Source: Gordonia spumicola (GTDB lineage: Bacteria > Actinomycetota > Actinomycetes > Mycobacteriales > Mycobacteriaceae). From it: a DNA stretch of 64,000 bases. Positions 48,462-57,850 of this stretch are shown piece after piece. The stretch covers positions 496,001-560,000 of the forward strand of contig NZ_BJOV01000003.1 in NCBI RefSeq assembly GCF_009932475.1. Direction: 5' to 3'. Numbering within the stretch: the stretch's first letter is position 1; each line of letters begins with the position of its first letter. Made by a program: the position numbers and the translations under genes. The notes below the pieces were generated by a model. It was not told the DNA's origin. It was given only the letters and a program-made list of their open reading frames with translations, and made no database searches.

Positions 48462-49904
48462 GTGCGCCCGTTCTTCCGCAGAGGCCTCGACAAGATCCTC
48501 GGCAACGCCCAGGCCACGATCGACACGATCGAGCCCGGCAGCATCGTCGTCGCGCCCCGAAAACCGATCGCGCTCGACGACGAGGCCGCGATCACCGAGG
48601 TGCTCGACCTGGCGGCCAAGATCGGGGCGGTCCTGCTCGACTCGGGTACCGGCGCGATCGACACGCGCCGACAGATCGAGTTCGTCGCGGGCATCTACGG
48701 CCTCGAAGATATCGACGTGGACGTCACGTTCAACACCATCATGATCTGCGCGCGGCGGGGGTTCTCACTGCCGCCGGTGATGGCGATGCGGACGGTGCAC
48801 TACCGCTCGATGGACTTCACCCGATTGGCGCACGTGGACCGGCTGGTCCGGAGGATCCGGCAGTTGGCGATCACTCCGGGCACCGCGCACCGGATCGTCG
48901 ACGAGATCATCGCCGCGCGGCATCCCTACCCGTACTGGGTCGCGACCATCGGCTGGGGCGTGATGGCGGCGGGTGTGTCGATCCTGTTGGGCGGCACGGC
49001 ATTCGTCGGACTGACGTCGTTCATCACCACCTTGGTCATCGTGACCGTCAACCGCCGCCTGGCACGGGACGGCACGCCGATGTTCTTCCAGCAGTTCGCG
49101 GGCGGATTCATCGCCGTCATGCCCGCGGCGACGCTGTTCCACTGGCGCGAGCAGATCGGTGTCGACTTCCTGCCGTCGCAGATCATCGCGGCGGGCATCG
49201 TCGTCCTGCTGTCCGGGCTGTCGCTCGTCGGCTCGGTGCAGGACGCGATAACCGGCGCGCCGATCACCGGAACCGCGCGGTTCTCCGAGGTGGTGTTGCA
49301 GACGGGCGGCATTCTCGCGGGTGTCGCACTGGCGCTGCGCGTGACGGAATGGTTCGGCGTCTTCCTGCCGGGGTTGGGGACGCAGACTCCGTTCGGGCCG
49401 GTCGACACCCTGACCCGCATGACCGGTGCGGCGCTCGCCGCGGGGGCGTTCGCGCTGGCGAGCTACGCCGAGAGGCGGGCCATCCCGGTCGCGTTCGGTG
49501 CGGGCGTCGTCGCGTCGGGTGTGGCCTTCGGACTCGCGCTGACCCAGGCCGGGACGATCGTGGCGTCGGCTGCGGCGGCGATCGTCGTGGGACTCGTCGG
49601 TGGTCTCGCCGCCCGGCGCGCCCTCACTCCCCCGCTGGTCATCGCGGTGGCGGGCATCACGCCGCTGCTGCCGGGCCTGGCGATCTACCGCGGCCTGTAC
49701 GGGATCATGAGCGGTCAGTCGCTCGAGGGGTTCGGGCAGGTCGCCGCCGCGCTGACGACCGGATGCGCGCTCGCCGCGGGCGTCACCCTCGGCGAATTCC
49801 TCGCCCGGTCGCTGCGTCGACCGAGCATCCCCGCCGTCCTCGTCCGGATCCCCGTCCGCCCGGAGCACTTCCCCCGTCGAAAGCCGCGACGAGAAAGTCC
49901 TTGA
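48462..49904 (+). CDS. thrE: Threonine/serine exporter (ThrE family)
   Basis: A 480-residue membrane protein. An N-terminal cytosolic domain (about 1-140) leads into ten membrane helices in two halves, as in C. glutamicum ThrE (489 residues), the proton-driven exporter of threonine and serine. GTG at 48462 (VRPFFRRGLDKIL) is chosen because AGGAGG (48447-48452) lies 9 bases upstream; the earlier ATG at 48378 has no ribosome site and sits beside the tRNA. The last codons carry the -35 box of the next gene. Family is firm; the exported amino acid is by analogy. Confidence 0.9.
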   Translation: MRPFFRRGLDKILGNAQATIDTIEPGSIVVAPRKPIALDDEAAITEVLDLAAKIGAVLLDSGTGAIDTRRQIEFVAGIYGLEDIDVDVTFNTIMICARRGFSLPPVMAMRTVHYRSMDFTRLAHVDRLVRRIRQLAITPGTAHRIVDEIIAARHPYPYWVATIGWGVMAAGVSILLGGTAFVGLTSFITTLVIVTVNRRLARDGTPMFFQQFAGGFIAVMPAATLFHWREQIGVDFLPSQIIAAGIVVLLSGLSLVGSVQDAITGAPITGTARFSEVVLQTGGILAGVALALRVTEWFGVFLPGLGTQTPFGPVDTLTRMTGAALAAGAFALASYAERRAIPVAFGAGVVASGVAFGLALTQAGTIVASAAAAIVVGLVGGLAARRALTPPLVIAVAGITPLLPGLAIYRGLYGIMSGQSLEGFGQVAAALTTGCALAAGVTLGEFLARSLRRPSIPAVLVRIPVRPEHFPRRKPRRESP

Positions 49905-49931
49905 CCCTCACGCGGCGTGAGGCGCCACGAT
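49901..49931 (+). promoter_or_regulatory. MerR-type promoter with 19-bp spacer (TipA-like gene)
   Basis: -35 TTGACC (49901-49906, containing the thrE stop TGA), a 19-base spacer holding the palindrome CCTCACG-CGG-CGTGAGG (49906-49922), and a -10 CACGAT (49926-49931). The gene starts at 49946. This is the MerR/TipA promoter layout. Confidence 0.75.
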
Positions 49932-49945
49932 CTTCAGGAGTGACG

Positions 49946-50722
49946 ATGACACGAGACGAGACGTGGACCGTGGGTCGGCTGGCCGAGCATTTCGGGGTGA
50001 CGGTGCGCACACTGCACCACTACGACGAGATCGGCCTGCTGTCCCCGACCGAACGATCGACGGCGGGCTACCGGCTGTACACGCGGGCGGACCTGGTCCG
50101 ACTGCAGCAGATCGTGGTGTATCGACGGCTCGAGATGTCTCTCGACGACATCGCCGACCTGCTCGACGGGTCGGACGACGCTGTCGACCACCTCCGCCGA
50201 CAACGTGGAGTCGTCACGGCCAGGCTCGACGAACTCAATGAGCTCGTGAGCGCGATCGACGACGCATTGGAGCGTGAGATGACGAACCGACCCGCCACAG
50301 ACGCGGAATTGAAAGAACTGTTCGGAGACGGGTTCTCCGACGAGTACCAGGCCGAAGCCGAGGAACGGTGGGGCGAGACCGACGCGTGGGCCCAGTCCGC
50401 GGCCCGCACGTCGACGTACACGAAAGCCTACTGGGCGGAGGTCAAGGCCGAACAGGACGCGGTGAACGCCGAGTTCGTCAATGCCAAGAGGTCCGGCGAG
50501 CCGGCTGACGGCGAGCGGGCGCGGGCGGCGGCCGAACGCGCTCGCCTGCAGATCAACGACCGCTTCTACGACTGCGATCACGAGTTCCACCGCTGCCTCG
50601 GCGAGATGTACGTCGCCGACGAGCGGTTCGCCGCCACCTACGACGCCCTCGAACCCGGACTCGCGCGGTACGTCCGGGATGCGATCGTCGCCAACTCGGA
50701 CTCGTACAGGTCGCCGGAGTAG
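49946..50722 (+). CDS. MerR family regulator with TipAS antibiotic-recognition domain
   Basis: A 258-residue protein. N-terminal MerR HTH (VGRLAEHFGVTVRTLHHYDEIGLL, about 8-32) and coil, then a TipAS-like globin-type domain (about 140-255) with NDRFYDCDHEFHRCLGEMYVADERFAATYD. TipA of Streptomyces lividans binds thiopeptides covalently through a Cys in this domain and then activates its own promoter; here Cys residues occur at FYDCDHEF and HRCLGEM. CAGGAG precedes the ATG. Autoregulation is supported by the promoter at 49901. The inducer is unknown. Confidence 0.9.
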   Translation: MTRDETWTVGRLAEHFGVTVRTLHHYDEIGLLSPTERSTAGYRLYTRADLVRLQQIVVYRRLEMSLDDIADLLDGSDDAVDHLRRQRGVVTARLDELNELVSAIDDALEREMTNRPATDAELKELFGDGFSDEYQAEAEERWGETDAWAQSAARTSTYTKAYWAEVKAEQDAVNAEFVNAKRSGEPADGERARAAAERARLQINDRFYDCDHEFHRCLGEMYVADERFAATYDALEPGLARYVRDAIVANSDSYRSPE

Positions 50723-50732
50723 AATCGTCGCC

Positions 50733-50894
50733 ATGCCTGCCAAGACCGAAGACATCGCGGACGACGACCTGACTCCCGTGGCCGACGAGACGGCGATCTC
50801 GGCCCGCCGCGTGGTCGCCACGTACGCCACCGACGCCGACGAATGCCGGATGCTCCTGGCGATGCTGGGAATCGGCGCAGACGAGTCCGCCTAG
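50733..50894 (+). CDS. Small hypothetical protein, 53 aa
   Basis: A 53-residue acidic protein (MPAKTEDIADDD... ending MLLAMLGIGADESA), with a possible amphipathic C-terminal helix. TAGAAT (50720-50725) lies 7 bases before the ATG, the leaderless pattern, and its stop is 3 bp before otsA, so it probably leads the otsA-otsB operon. I do not recognise it. It could be a real small protein or a leader peptide. Confidence 0.6.
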   Translation: MPAKTEDIADDDLTPVADETAISARRVVATYATDADECRMLLAMLGIGADESA

Positions 50895-50897
50895 GAC

Positions 50898-52334
50898 ATG
50901 TCGCGCACCGGTGCGGAATTCGTCGTCGTAGCCAATCGGCTCCCCGTCGACAAACGCGTCCACCCCGACGGGACCGTCGAGTGGAAACGCGCCCCGGGCG
51001 GTCTCGTCACCGCGATGACCCCGACCTTCGCCACCCGTGAGGGCGCCTGGGTCGGGTGGAGCGGGGGCGCGGGCCCGGCCGATGCGCCGGACACCGTCGA
51101 CGGCATCGACATCCACGCCGTGCCGCTGAGCGCGGACGAGATCGTCGACTACTACGAGGGCTTCGCGAACTCGACCCTCTGGCCGCTCTATCACGACCTC
51201 CTTGTCGAACCGGTCTTCCGGCACGACTGGTGGGACACGTACGTGTCGGTGAACCGCCGGTTCGCGGAGGCCGCGGCCGCCGCCGCGGCGTCGGGAGCGA
51301 CGGTCTGGGTGCACGACTACCAGCTCCAACTGGTCCCCACCATGCTCCGGGATCTGCGTCCCGACCTGCGGATCGGTTTCTTCCTGCACATCCCGTTCCC
51401 GTCGTATGAACTGTTCACGCGACTCCCGTGGCGTCGTGAACTGCTCGACGGTCTGCTCGGGGCCGACCTGGTCGGGTTCCACCTGCCGGGCGGCGCCGAG
51501 AACTTCATGACGCTCGTCCGCCGCGTCTGCGGGCTCGAGACGTCCCGCGACCCGGTCGGCGTCCGCGACGGCCTCGGCACGGTCCGGACCGCGTCGCGCA
51601 CGGTCCGCGTCGGGTCGTTCCCGATCTCGATCAACGCCGCCGACGTCGCCGCACAGGCCGCAGCGCAGACCGGACGGGCAGCGGAGATCCGCGCCGAGCT
51701 CGGCGATCCGCGGACCATCCTCCTCGGCGTCGACCGCCTCGACTACACCAAGGGCATCGACGTCCGCCTGGGCGGTCTGGAAGGACTGTTCGCGGCCGGG
51801 CGCCTCGACCCGGCGGAGACGGTGTTCGTGCAGTTGGCGAGCCCCTCCCGCGAGCAGGTGGACAGTTACATCGCCGTCCGCAACCGGATCGAGCAGACCG
51901 TCTCGCACATCAACGGCACATACGGCACCACCACGTCGCCGCCGGTCCGCTATCTGCTGCGGCCGGTGCCGCGTAACGAACTGCTCGCCTACTTCATGGC
52001 CGCCGACGTGGTCCTCGTGACGCCGCTGCGCGACGGCATGAACCTCGTGGCGAAGGAGTACGCGGCGTGCCGCGCCGACCACGGCGGCGCCCTCGTGCTC
52101 AGCGAGTTCACCGGAGCCGCCGCCGAACTGACGGACGCCTACCTGCTGAACCCGTACGACGAGCGCGACGTCATGGATGTGATCGAGGCCGCCGTCACCG
52201 ACGACGACGACGCTCGTCGCTCACGGATGGCCGCCCTGCACCGTCAGGTCCTCGACTTCGACGTCGACCTGTGGGCCACCAGTTTCCTGCAGTCGTTGGC
52301 GGGCGCGGGCGCCGCGAACGAGGAGACCGCGTGA
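50898..52334 (+). CDS. otsA: Trehalose-6-phosphate synthase
   Basis: A 478-residue retaining GT20 enzyme making trehalose-6-phosphate from UDP- or ADP-glucose and glucose-6-phosphate. Motifs: [46 protein letters not shown], and [11 protein letters not shown], with the C-terminal [16 protein letters not shown] nucleotide-sugar site. The length matches the mycobacterial enzyme. The stop overlaps the otsB GTG (GTGA). Trehalose serves as osmoprotectant and as the sugar of trehalose mycolates in this order. Confidence 0.96.
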   Translation: MSRTGAEFVVVANRLPVDKRVHPDGTVEWKRAPGGLVTAMTPTFATREGAWVGWSGGAGPADAPDTVDGIDIHAVPLSADEIVDYYEGFANSTLWPLYHDLLVEPVFRHDWWDTYVSVNRRFAEAAAAAAASGATVWVHDYQLQLVPTMLRDLRPDLRIGFFLHIPFPSYELFTRLPWRRELLDGLLGADLVGFHLPGGAENFMTLVRRVCGLETSRDPVGVRDGLGTVRTASRTVRVGSFPISINAADVAAQAAAQTGRAAEIRAELGDPRTILLGVDRLDYTKGIDVRLGGLEGLFAAGRLDPAETVFVQLASPSREQVDSYIAVRNRIEQTVSHINGTYGTTTSPPVRYLLRPVPRNELLAYFMAADVVLVTPLRDGMNLVAKEYAACRADHGGALVLSEFTGAAAELTDAYLLNPYDERDVMDVIEAAVTDDDDARRSRMAALHRQVLDFDVDLWATSFLQSLAGAGAANEETA

Positions 52335-53095
52335 GGTCGGACGGCCCACTCGCCCACGCGGTCGCCGAGTTCGCATCGCTCGACCGCGTGCTGCTCGCAT
52401 CCGACTACGACGGGTGCGTTGCGCCGATCGTCTCCCGGCCCGAGGACGCCGCACCGAATCCGCGGTCGGTGCGCGCACTCGCCGAGGCCGCCCGACTGCC
52501 CGGCGTGGAGGTCGCCCTCGTGTCGGGTCGGGCGCGCGCCGACCTCGCTTCGCTGTCCGGCCTCGGCGACCCCGTGATCCTCGTCGGGAGTCACGGCGCC
52601 GAGTTCGACACCGGCTTCGCCGACCCCGTCACCGCCGACAAGCAGGCGCTCCTCGACCGGGTGGTCGCCGACTTCCAGGCACTGTCGGTGCGCTTCCCCG
52701 GAACATCCGTCGAGACGAAGCCCGCGAGCGCAACCCTGCACGTGCGGAACGCGTCGTCGTCGGACGCCGACGCCGCGCTCGCCCTCGCCGCCGAGGGGCC
52801 CGGCTCATGGGACGGCGTCCACGTCACATACGGCAAGGCCGTCATCGAACTCGCCGTCATCGAGACCAGCAAGGGTCACGCCCTGGACCGTCTCCGCGAA
52901 CGGGCCGGAGCCCAGGCCGTCCTGTACCTCGGAGACGACATCACCGACGAGAAGGCCTTCGCCCACCTCACCCTGCCCGGCGACATCAGCATCAAGGTCG
53001 GCGACGGCGCGACCGCCGCCCGCTACCGCGTACCGGGCACGGACGACGTCGCCGACGTCCTCGACGCGGTGGTGGCCCGCAGGCAGAACCGCTGA
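52331..53095 (+). CDS. otsB: Trehalose-6-phosphate phosphatase
   Basis: A 254-residue HAD-superfamily phosphatase that converts trehalose-6-phosphate to trehalose. The nucleophile motif is SDYDGCVAP (Asp25, Asp27), with [11 protein letters not shown] (motif II), and [10 protein letters not shown] (acidic motif IV). It is the single-domain form without the extra N-terminal domain of some mycobacterial OtsB proteins. It is coupled to otsA by GTGA. Confidence 0.94.
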   Translation: MRSDGPLAHAVAEFASLDRVLLASDYDGCVAPIVSRPEDAAPNPRSVRALAEAARLPGVEVALVSGRARADLASLSGLGDPVILVGSHGAEFDTGFADPVTADKQALLDRVVADFQALSVRFPGTSVETKPASATLHVRNASSSDADAALALAAEGPGSWDGVHVTYGKAVIELAVIETSKGHALDRLRERAGAQAVLYLGDDITDEKAFAHLTLPGDISIKVGDGATAARYRVPGTDDVADVLDAVVARRQNR

Positions 53096-53146
53096 GTCGC
53101 CGGGTCCTCGGGACCGTCTCCTCTCAAGCGTCCTAGCCAGGTCTAT

Positions 53147-53896
53147 CTAGCCGGTTCTGATGTTTCGGCGCGCGCTGGCTTGATCACGCGGCTTCATCAC
53201 GATCTGGTCGAGGTTCACGTGCGGCGGGCGAGACGCGACGAACGAGATCACCTCGGCGACGTCGTCGGCCACCAACGGCTCGAGTCCGGAGTAGACGGCG
53301 TCGGCCTTCGCGGCGTCACCGTCGAAGCGGACCAGGGAGAACTCCGTCTCCACCATGCCCGGCGCGATCTCGGTGAGTCGGATCGGCTTGCCGAGCAGTT
53401 CCAGTCGCAGCGTGCGGTGGATCATCGCCTGACCGTGTTTGGCCGCGGTGTACCCGGCGCCGTTGTCGTAGGGTTCGATCGCGGCGAGCGACGTCACCGT
53501 CACGATGAGGCCGTCGCCCGACTCCTCCAAGGCCGGGAGCAGGGCTTTCGTGACACGCAGGGTGCCGGCCACGTTGGTCTCCCACATCCACTGCCAGTCG
53601 TCGAGGTCGGCGTCCGCGACACTCGCCATCCCCTTCGCCCCGCCGGCGTTGTTGACGAGGACGTCCACGCGGTCCAGCCCCGCGACGAAACGCTCCACCG
53701 ACTCCGCATCCGTCACGTCCAACTGCTGCGCGCGTCCGCCGATCTCGGCGGCCAACTCCTCCAGCCGGTCGACGCGCCGCGCACCGAGGACCACCTCGTA
53801 CCCGTCACGCGCCAGCGACCGAGCCGTCGCGGCGCCGATCCCCGAACTCGCACCGGTGACGACCGCGACACGACGCTTGTATCCTCGACTGCTCAT
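53147..53896 (-). CDS. Classical short-chain dehydrogenase/reductase
   Basis: A 249-residue Rossmann-fold oxidoreductase: TGASSGIGAA (15-24) cofactor loop, LGARR for NADP preference, NNAGGAKG, and the catalytic YTAAKHG. Closest in style to the YdfG/serine 3-dehydrogenase group; in M. tuberculosis an SDR (Rv0484c) lies next to the ROK regulator as here. The ATG at 53896 lies 6 bases from TAGACT (53903-53908, minus strand), so it is probably leaderless. Substrate unknown. Confidence 0.9.
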   Translation of the reverse strand: MSSRGYKRRVAVVTGASSGIGAATARSLARDGYEVVLGARRVDRLEELAAEIGGRAQQLDVTDAESVERFVAGLDRVDVLVNNAGGAKGMASVADADLDDWQWMWETNVAGTLRVTKALLPALEESGDGLIVTVTSLAAIEPYDNGAGYTAAKHGQAMIHRTLRLELLGKPIRLTEIAPGMVETEFSLVRFDGDAAKADAVYSGLEPLVADDVAEVISFVASRPPHVNLDQIVMKPRDQASARRNIRTG

Positions 53897-53902
53897 GTCA
53901 CC

Positions 53903-53930
53903 AGTCTAGGGACGGCCCGGCTGTTAGATT
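53903..53930. promoter_or_regulatory. Divergent leaderless promoters of SDR and ROK genes
   Basis: In the 41-bp gap: minus-strand TAGACT (53903-53908), 6 bases from the SDR ATG, and plus-strand TAGATT (53925-53930), 7 bases from the ROK ATG. Confidence 0.55.
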
Positions 53931-53937
53931 CGACGCC

Positions 53938-55065
53938 ATGACCTCAGGCGGCGTCGTCCCCGCACGACTTCGAATCGGCAGCGGCCCGACGGCTGCCGTC
54001 TTGCACGCGATCCGGGTGAACGGACCGGTGACGCGCGACCAGATAGTCCGCGCAGTCGACTTGTCCGCGGCGACCGTGAACCGGCAGGTCAACTCCCTGA
54101 TCGAGGCGAATCTGATCACCGAGCGTCCCGACCTCGTCGACGTCGGGGCCATCGGCCGACCCAAGATCCCCCTGACCCTCGACCGCGACCACTACTGCGT
54201 CGCGGGCATGCACGTCGGAGCCTTGCGGACCGCGCTCGTCATCGCCGACCTCCGCGGCCGGACGCTGTACTCGCACGCCATCGCCACCCAGGAGTTCGCG
54301 GGCATGGACGCCTCCGACGCCGTCCGACGCCTGTGCGGTCTCCTGCGCGAACTCGCCGACCGTTTCTCCGGTCGCCGTGTGCTGTGGGGCGGCGCGGCCA
54401 TCGGCGGCGCGGTCGACGCCGACACCGGCATCGTCGACCATCCGATCCTGAACTGGCACCGTCAGCCGCTCGGTCCGGAACTGACTGCGGCGCTCGGCGT
54501 GCCCGTCTCCGTGTCCGAACACGTGCAGGCGATGGCCGCGGCCGACCTGATCCTGTCCGGCGCGATGGACCACGGCCAGTCCGGCCTGTTCTTCTATGCT
54601 CGCGAGACCGTCGGCATGGCGATGACCATCGCAGGCGAGGTCCACCAGCCGTCGCACGGCGCAGGCACGATCGCCGGACTACCGGTGGTCCCCGGGATCC
54701 TGTCGACCGAGCCGCTCGCACCGCTGCAGTCGGTGATCGGGACCGACGCGACCAACGCCGTCGCCGCACGACTGCGCATCGAGCCCGACGCGAGCGTCAT
54801 CGCCGATCACCAGGCGCGTGTGCTCGGCGAAGCGGTGGCCGCGATGCGCGACATCCTGAACCCCGACGAGATCATCGTCGCGGGCGACGCGTTCGCCACC
54901 CACCCGCAGGGTCTGGCTCCGGTACAGGCCGCGTTCGACGCGGCGACCCGGATCGATCGTCCGCTGCAGATCAACCCGACCTGCTTCGGCGTCCACGTCC
55001 CCGAGGCCGCGGCGATCGCCGTCGCGCTGTCGGCCGTCTACGTCGACCCTCTCGCCGTCGTCTAA
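53938..55065 (+). CDS. ROK family transcriptional regulator
   Basis: A 375-residue ROK protein. Residues about 15-65 form a winged helix (TRDQIVRAVDLSAATVNRQVNSLIEANLI). The remainder has the sugar-kinase-like fold, but the ATP loop DxGxT is replaced (VAGMHVGALRTALVI) and the CxCGxxGC zinc motif is missing, so it is a regulator without kinase activity. It resembles the regulator next to an SDR in M. tuberculosis (Rv0485) in position and type. Leaderless start (TAGATT 7 bases upstream). Ligand and targets unknown. Confidence 0.88.
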   Translation: MTSGGVVPARLRIGSGPTAAVLHAIRVNGPVTRDQIVRAVDLSAATVNRQVNSLIEANLITERPDLVDVGAIGRPKIPLTLDRDHYCVAGMHVGALRTALVIADLRGRTLYSHAIATQEFAGMDASDAVRRLCGLLRELADRFSGRRVLWGGAAIGGAVDADTGIVDHPILNWHRQPLGPELTAALGVPVSVSEHVQAMAAADLILSGAMDHGQSGLFFYARETVGMAMTIAGEVHQPSHGAGTIAGLPVVPGILSTEPLAPLQSVIGTDATNAVAARLRIEPDASVIADHQARVLGEAVAAMRDILNPDEIIVAGDAFATHPQGLAPVQAAFDAATRIDRPLQINPTCFGVHVPEAAAIAVALSAVYVDPLAVV

Positions 55066-55470
55066 CTGGACGGTTGATTCCCGGTGACAACGTCGCCGTC
55101 CGCTGTGTCTCCACTGGTCACGCCGGCCGCTGAACAGTTCGCATACGAGCCAGCTTCGGCGAAATACACTGCTGCACAAGAAAATCCGGCCCATGTCGGG
55201 CGGTTTCGACTCGCGACTCCGCTAGCACTGCGCCACGGCTCACACCGTCGTGGGGAGACGCATCACCGGGAATCATTCATCTAGCGTCGATCGGTCCGCC
55301 GCGCCGCGAATCGACGCCGTCGACCGGACGTCTTCCCCCGATCGGTGGACCTGTGTTTCCACCGGTGCATCCCCCGTCACGGGGACGTTCACCGACCTCT
55401 CCGGCGGGCAGAGTCATGGGTGTCAGACAACGACACACCACCGGCCACACGCCAGAGACGAGGAACCACC
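55066..55470. other. 405-bp intergenic region
   Basis: No gene, tRNA or strong hairpin found. It is lower in coding character than its flanks and includes the promoter of the secreted-protein gene. A short TTGATTCCCGGTG motif (55073) is close to TGATTCCCGGTG at 57648, the start of the repeat after purU. Confidence 0.5.
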
Positions 55471-55968
55471 ATGAACACCACCACCACCGCAACCGCCGGA
55501 CGCCGCCTCTCCCGCAACCGCCTCGCCGCCGCGGGCGCAGCCGTCGCCATCGCCGCGGGCATCACCGCAGCCGCGGCCGTCGGAGCCGGCGCGGCCCACG
55601 CGGGCACCATGCCCATCACCCACCCCGGCGAACCGACCATCGCCACCACGATCACCAACCACACCGACAAGACCGAACACCTCCTCGGCTCCTCGGCAGG
55701 CGGCGGCCAGTGGATCAACGCACCCCGGCACACCCTGGCCCCGTACGCCACCGAGACCGTCACCGCATCCGCTCCCACCGGCCACGCCGAGACCGTCACC
55801 GTGAACTACCGGATCGGAGCGACCGGACCCACGGCCGTCTACCAGATCGTCGACGCCCCGTCCGGAGCGAACACCAACGCCACCGGAACCACCGGAGACC
55901 AGTACCGGATCAACTCCACCGTCGACACCGGATACCCCACCGTCAACGCCGGATTCGACCTGTGGTGA
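55471..55968 (+). CDS. Secreted protein of unknown function
   Basis: A 165-residue protein with an N-terminal signal peptide: basic RRLSRNRLAAAG, a hydrophobic core, and AHA as the likely cleavage site near residue 44. The mature part (about 120 residues, Thr/Ala/Gly-rich, ITNHTDKTEHLLGSS, NYRIGATGPTAVYQIVD) looks like a single beta-sandwich domain. GACGAGGAACC precedes the ATG. Its place between the ROK gene and deoC matches that of a secreted protein, Rv0477, in M. tuberculosis, but I cannot confirm homology. Confidence 0.8.
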   Translation: MNTTTTATAGRRLSRNRLAAAGAAVAIAAGITAAAAVGAGAAHAGTMPITHPGEPTIATTITNHTDKTEHLLGSSAGGGQWINAPRHTLAPYATETVTASAPTGHAETVTVNYRIGATGPTAVYQIVDAPSGANTNATGTTGDQYRINSTVDTGYPTVNAGFDLW

Positions 55969-56045
55969 CACCCCCGCGAGACAGTTCGCCGACCGAGAAC
56001 GTTCGCGCATACTCGACGGTCTTGTCGTCGAGCACGGTCAGAGGG

Positions 56046-56723
56046 CTACGACGCGAATCCGTCAAGGACCGCGCGCGAGCCGGACAGTCCGAGGCGGTTC
56101 GCGCCCGCGGCGATGAGCTCGGCGGCGAACTCCGCCGTGCGGATGCCGCCGCTCGCCTTGACCCCGACGTTCGGCCCGACCGCTGCGCGCATCACCTCGA
56201 CGGCGCGGACGCTCGCTCCGCCCGCCGGGTGGAAGCCCGTCGACGTCTTCACGAACTCGGCCCCCGCCTGCGCGGCACGCAGGCACACTTGCGTGAGCCC
56301 GTCCTCGCCGATGGCCTCCAGCAACACCGCCGACTCGACGATCACCTTGAGCACCACGTCTGGGCCGATGCCTTCACGGACCGTCATGACATCGGCGAAC
56401 ACCTCGTCGTACCGCCCGTCGACGGCCGCGCCGACGTCGATCACCATGTCGACCTCGCGCGCTCCCGTCTCGACCGCCAACCGGGCCTCGGCGGCTTTGA
56501 CGAGCGAATGATGCTTACCCGAGGGAAAGCCCGCGACGACGCATACACGCACGTCCCCGGCGTCGATCGGCAGCATCGACGGCGACAGGCACACCGACGC
56601 GACACCTAGCTCCACGGCCTCCGCGACGGCGGCCTCCGCATCGGCGCGCGTCGCTTCGGGCTTGAGCAGGGTGTGGTCGACGAGGGCCGCGACGGCCGCT
56701 CGGTTCATGTTGCTTTTCGTCAC
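56046..56723 (-). CDS. deoC: Deoxyribose-phosphate aldolase
   Basis: A 225-residue class I aldolase splitting 2-deoxyribose-5-phosphate to acetaldehyde and glyceraldehyde-3-phosphate. The two active-site lysines lie in VVLKVIVES and [10 protein letters not shown] (Schiff base), with [11 protein letters not shown] at the N-terminus. GTG at 56723 ([11 protein letters not shown]) or ATG at 56708 could start it; the former is 28 bp from the divergent purU start. The same gene neighbours the DUF2993 gene in M. tuberculosis. Confidence 0.94.
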   Translation of the reverse strand: MTKSNMNRAAVAALVDHTLLKPEATRADAEAAVAEAVELGVASVCLSPSMLPIDAGDVRVCVVAGFPSGKHHSLVKAAEARLAVETGAREVDMVIDVGAAVDGRYDEVFADVMTVREGIGPDVVLKVIVESAVLLEAIGEDGLTQVCLRAAQAGAEFVKTSTGFHPAGGASVRAVEVMRAAVGPNVGVKASGGIRTAEFAAELIAAGANRLGLSGSRAVLDGFAS

Positions 56724-56750
56724 GTCATCGAGCTTGGCACACTTGGACGG

Positions 56751-57641
56751 GTGACCACCGCACAGCGCCCCACGAGCGAGCACCCACGACGGCTCGTCCT
56801 CACCCTCGGATGCCCCGACACGACCGGCATCGTCGCCTCGATCTCCGGTTTCATCTCCGACATCGGAGGCTGGATCACCGAGGCCTCGTACCACTCGGAC
56901 GAGTCGACGGGCTGGTTCTTCACCCGCCAGGCGGTCCGCATCGACTCGCCGGAGATCTCCATCGACGACGTCCGCGAACGCTTCGCCTCGATCGCCGCCG
57001 CCATCGGCCCCGACGCCGAATGGTCGTTCACCGACACTGCGGTCGAGAAGTCCGTCGTCCTGCTGGTCAGCAAGGACAGTCACTGCCTCACCGACCTGCT
57101 GTCGCGCGCCGAGCGCGGCGAGTTCCCGGCGACCATCGCCGCCGTCGTCGGCAATCACCGCGACCTCGAAGAGCTGACGACGCGCTTCGGCGTCCCGTTC
57201 CATCACGTCCCGTTCCCCGCCGACGGAAAGGCCGAGGCGTTCGCACAGGTCCGGGGCATCGTCGACGGCTACGACCCGGACGCGATCATCCTGGCCCGTT
57301 TCATGCAGATCCTGCCCGCCGACCTCTGCCAGGCGTGGGCCGGTCGCGCCATCAACATCCACCACAGCTTCCTGCCGAGCTTCGTCGGCGCCCGTCCGTA
57401 TCACCAGGCGTTCGACCGCGGGGTGAAGCTCATCGGCGCCACCTGCCACTACGTGACCGCCGATCTCGACGCCGGACCGATCATCGAGCAGGACGTGAGC
57501 CGCATCAGCCACGACTACACGACGGCCGACATGGTCCGGCAGGGCCGCGACATCGAGACCCTCGTGCTGTCTCGCGGCGTCCGCTGGCACCTGGAAGACC
57601 GGGTCCTCGTCTACGGCCGCAAGACCGTCGTCTTCTCCTAG
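56751..57641 (+). CDS. purU: Formyltetrahydrofolate deformylase
   Basis: A 296-residue PurU. An ACT regulatory domain (about 10-90) precedes a formyltransferase-fold catalytic domain with [19 protein letters not shown] (catalytic His, Asn) and [13 protein letters not shown] (Asp). It hydrolyses 10-formyl-THF to formate and THF, balancing one-carbon units for purine synthesis. The start is GTG 56751, divergent from deoC. Confidence 0.95.
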   Translation: MTTAQRPTSEHPRRLVLTLGCPDTTGIVASISGFISDIGGWITEASYHSDESTGWFFTRQAVRIDSPEISIDDVRERFASIAAAIGPDAEWSFTDTAVEKSVVLLVSKDSHCLTDLLSRAERGEFPATIAAVVGNHRDLEELTTRFGVPFHHVPFPADGKAEAFAQVRGIVDGYDPDAIILARFMQILPADLCQAWAGRAINIHHSFLPSFVGARPYHQAFDRGVKLIGATCHYVTADLDAGPIIEQDVSRISHDYTTADMVRQGRDIETLVLSRGVRWHLEDRVLVYGRKTVVFS

Positions 57642-57651
57642 ACGACTGATT

Positions 57652-57812
57652 CCCGGTGTGAGCGAGCCTATCCGTTCCATTCGCGAGCGAAGTGAGTCGA
57701 AAGGTCTAGCCGGATAAGACCTTTCGACTCGCAAGCTCGCTCAAGGAACGGGGAGCGACAAGCACGCTCGCTCAAGCAACGGGGAGCGACAAGCACGCTC
57801 GCTCACACCGGG
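57652..57812. repeat. Composite palindrome with internal 31-bp tandem repeat
   Basis: Outer 16-bp perfect inverted repeat CCCGGTGTGAGCGAGC (57652-57667) / complement (57797-57812). Inner 14-bp perfect inverted repeat GAGTCGAAAGGTCT (57694-57707) / complement (57717-57730), then a tandem repeat of 31 bp (57735-57765, 57766-57796, one mismatch) with a third partial copy. The whole lies between the stop of purU and the convergent DUF2993 gene. Confidence 0.85.
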
Positions 57813-57850
57813 CATCACTCATATCTAGACGAGTTGCGGGCAAGCCGTGA

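Noticed and set aside
46931..50722. A very long plus-strand open frame of 1263 codons running across several genes
   Set aside because: It is mostly a high-GC antisense and off-frame shadow of the MFS, tRNA and thrE region that happens to join the frame of the MerR/TipAS gene. Only 49946-50722 is real coding sequence.
57735..57805. CRISPR-like direct repeats
   Set aside because: The 31-bp repeats abut one another with no spacers, and there are no cas genes. It is a tandem repeat.
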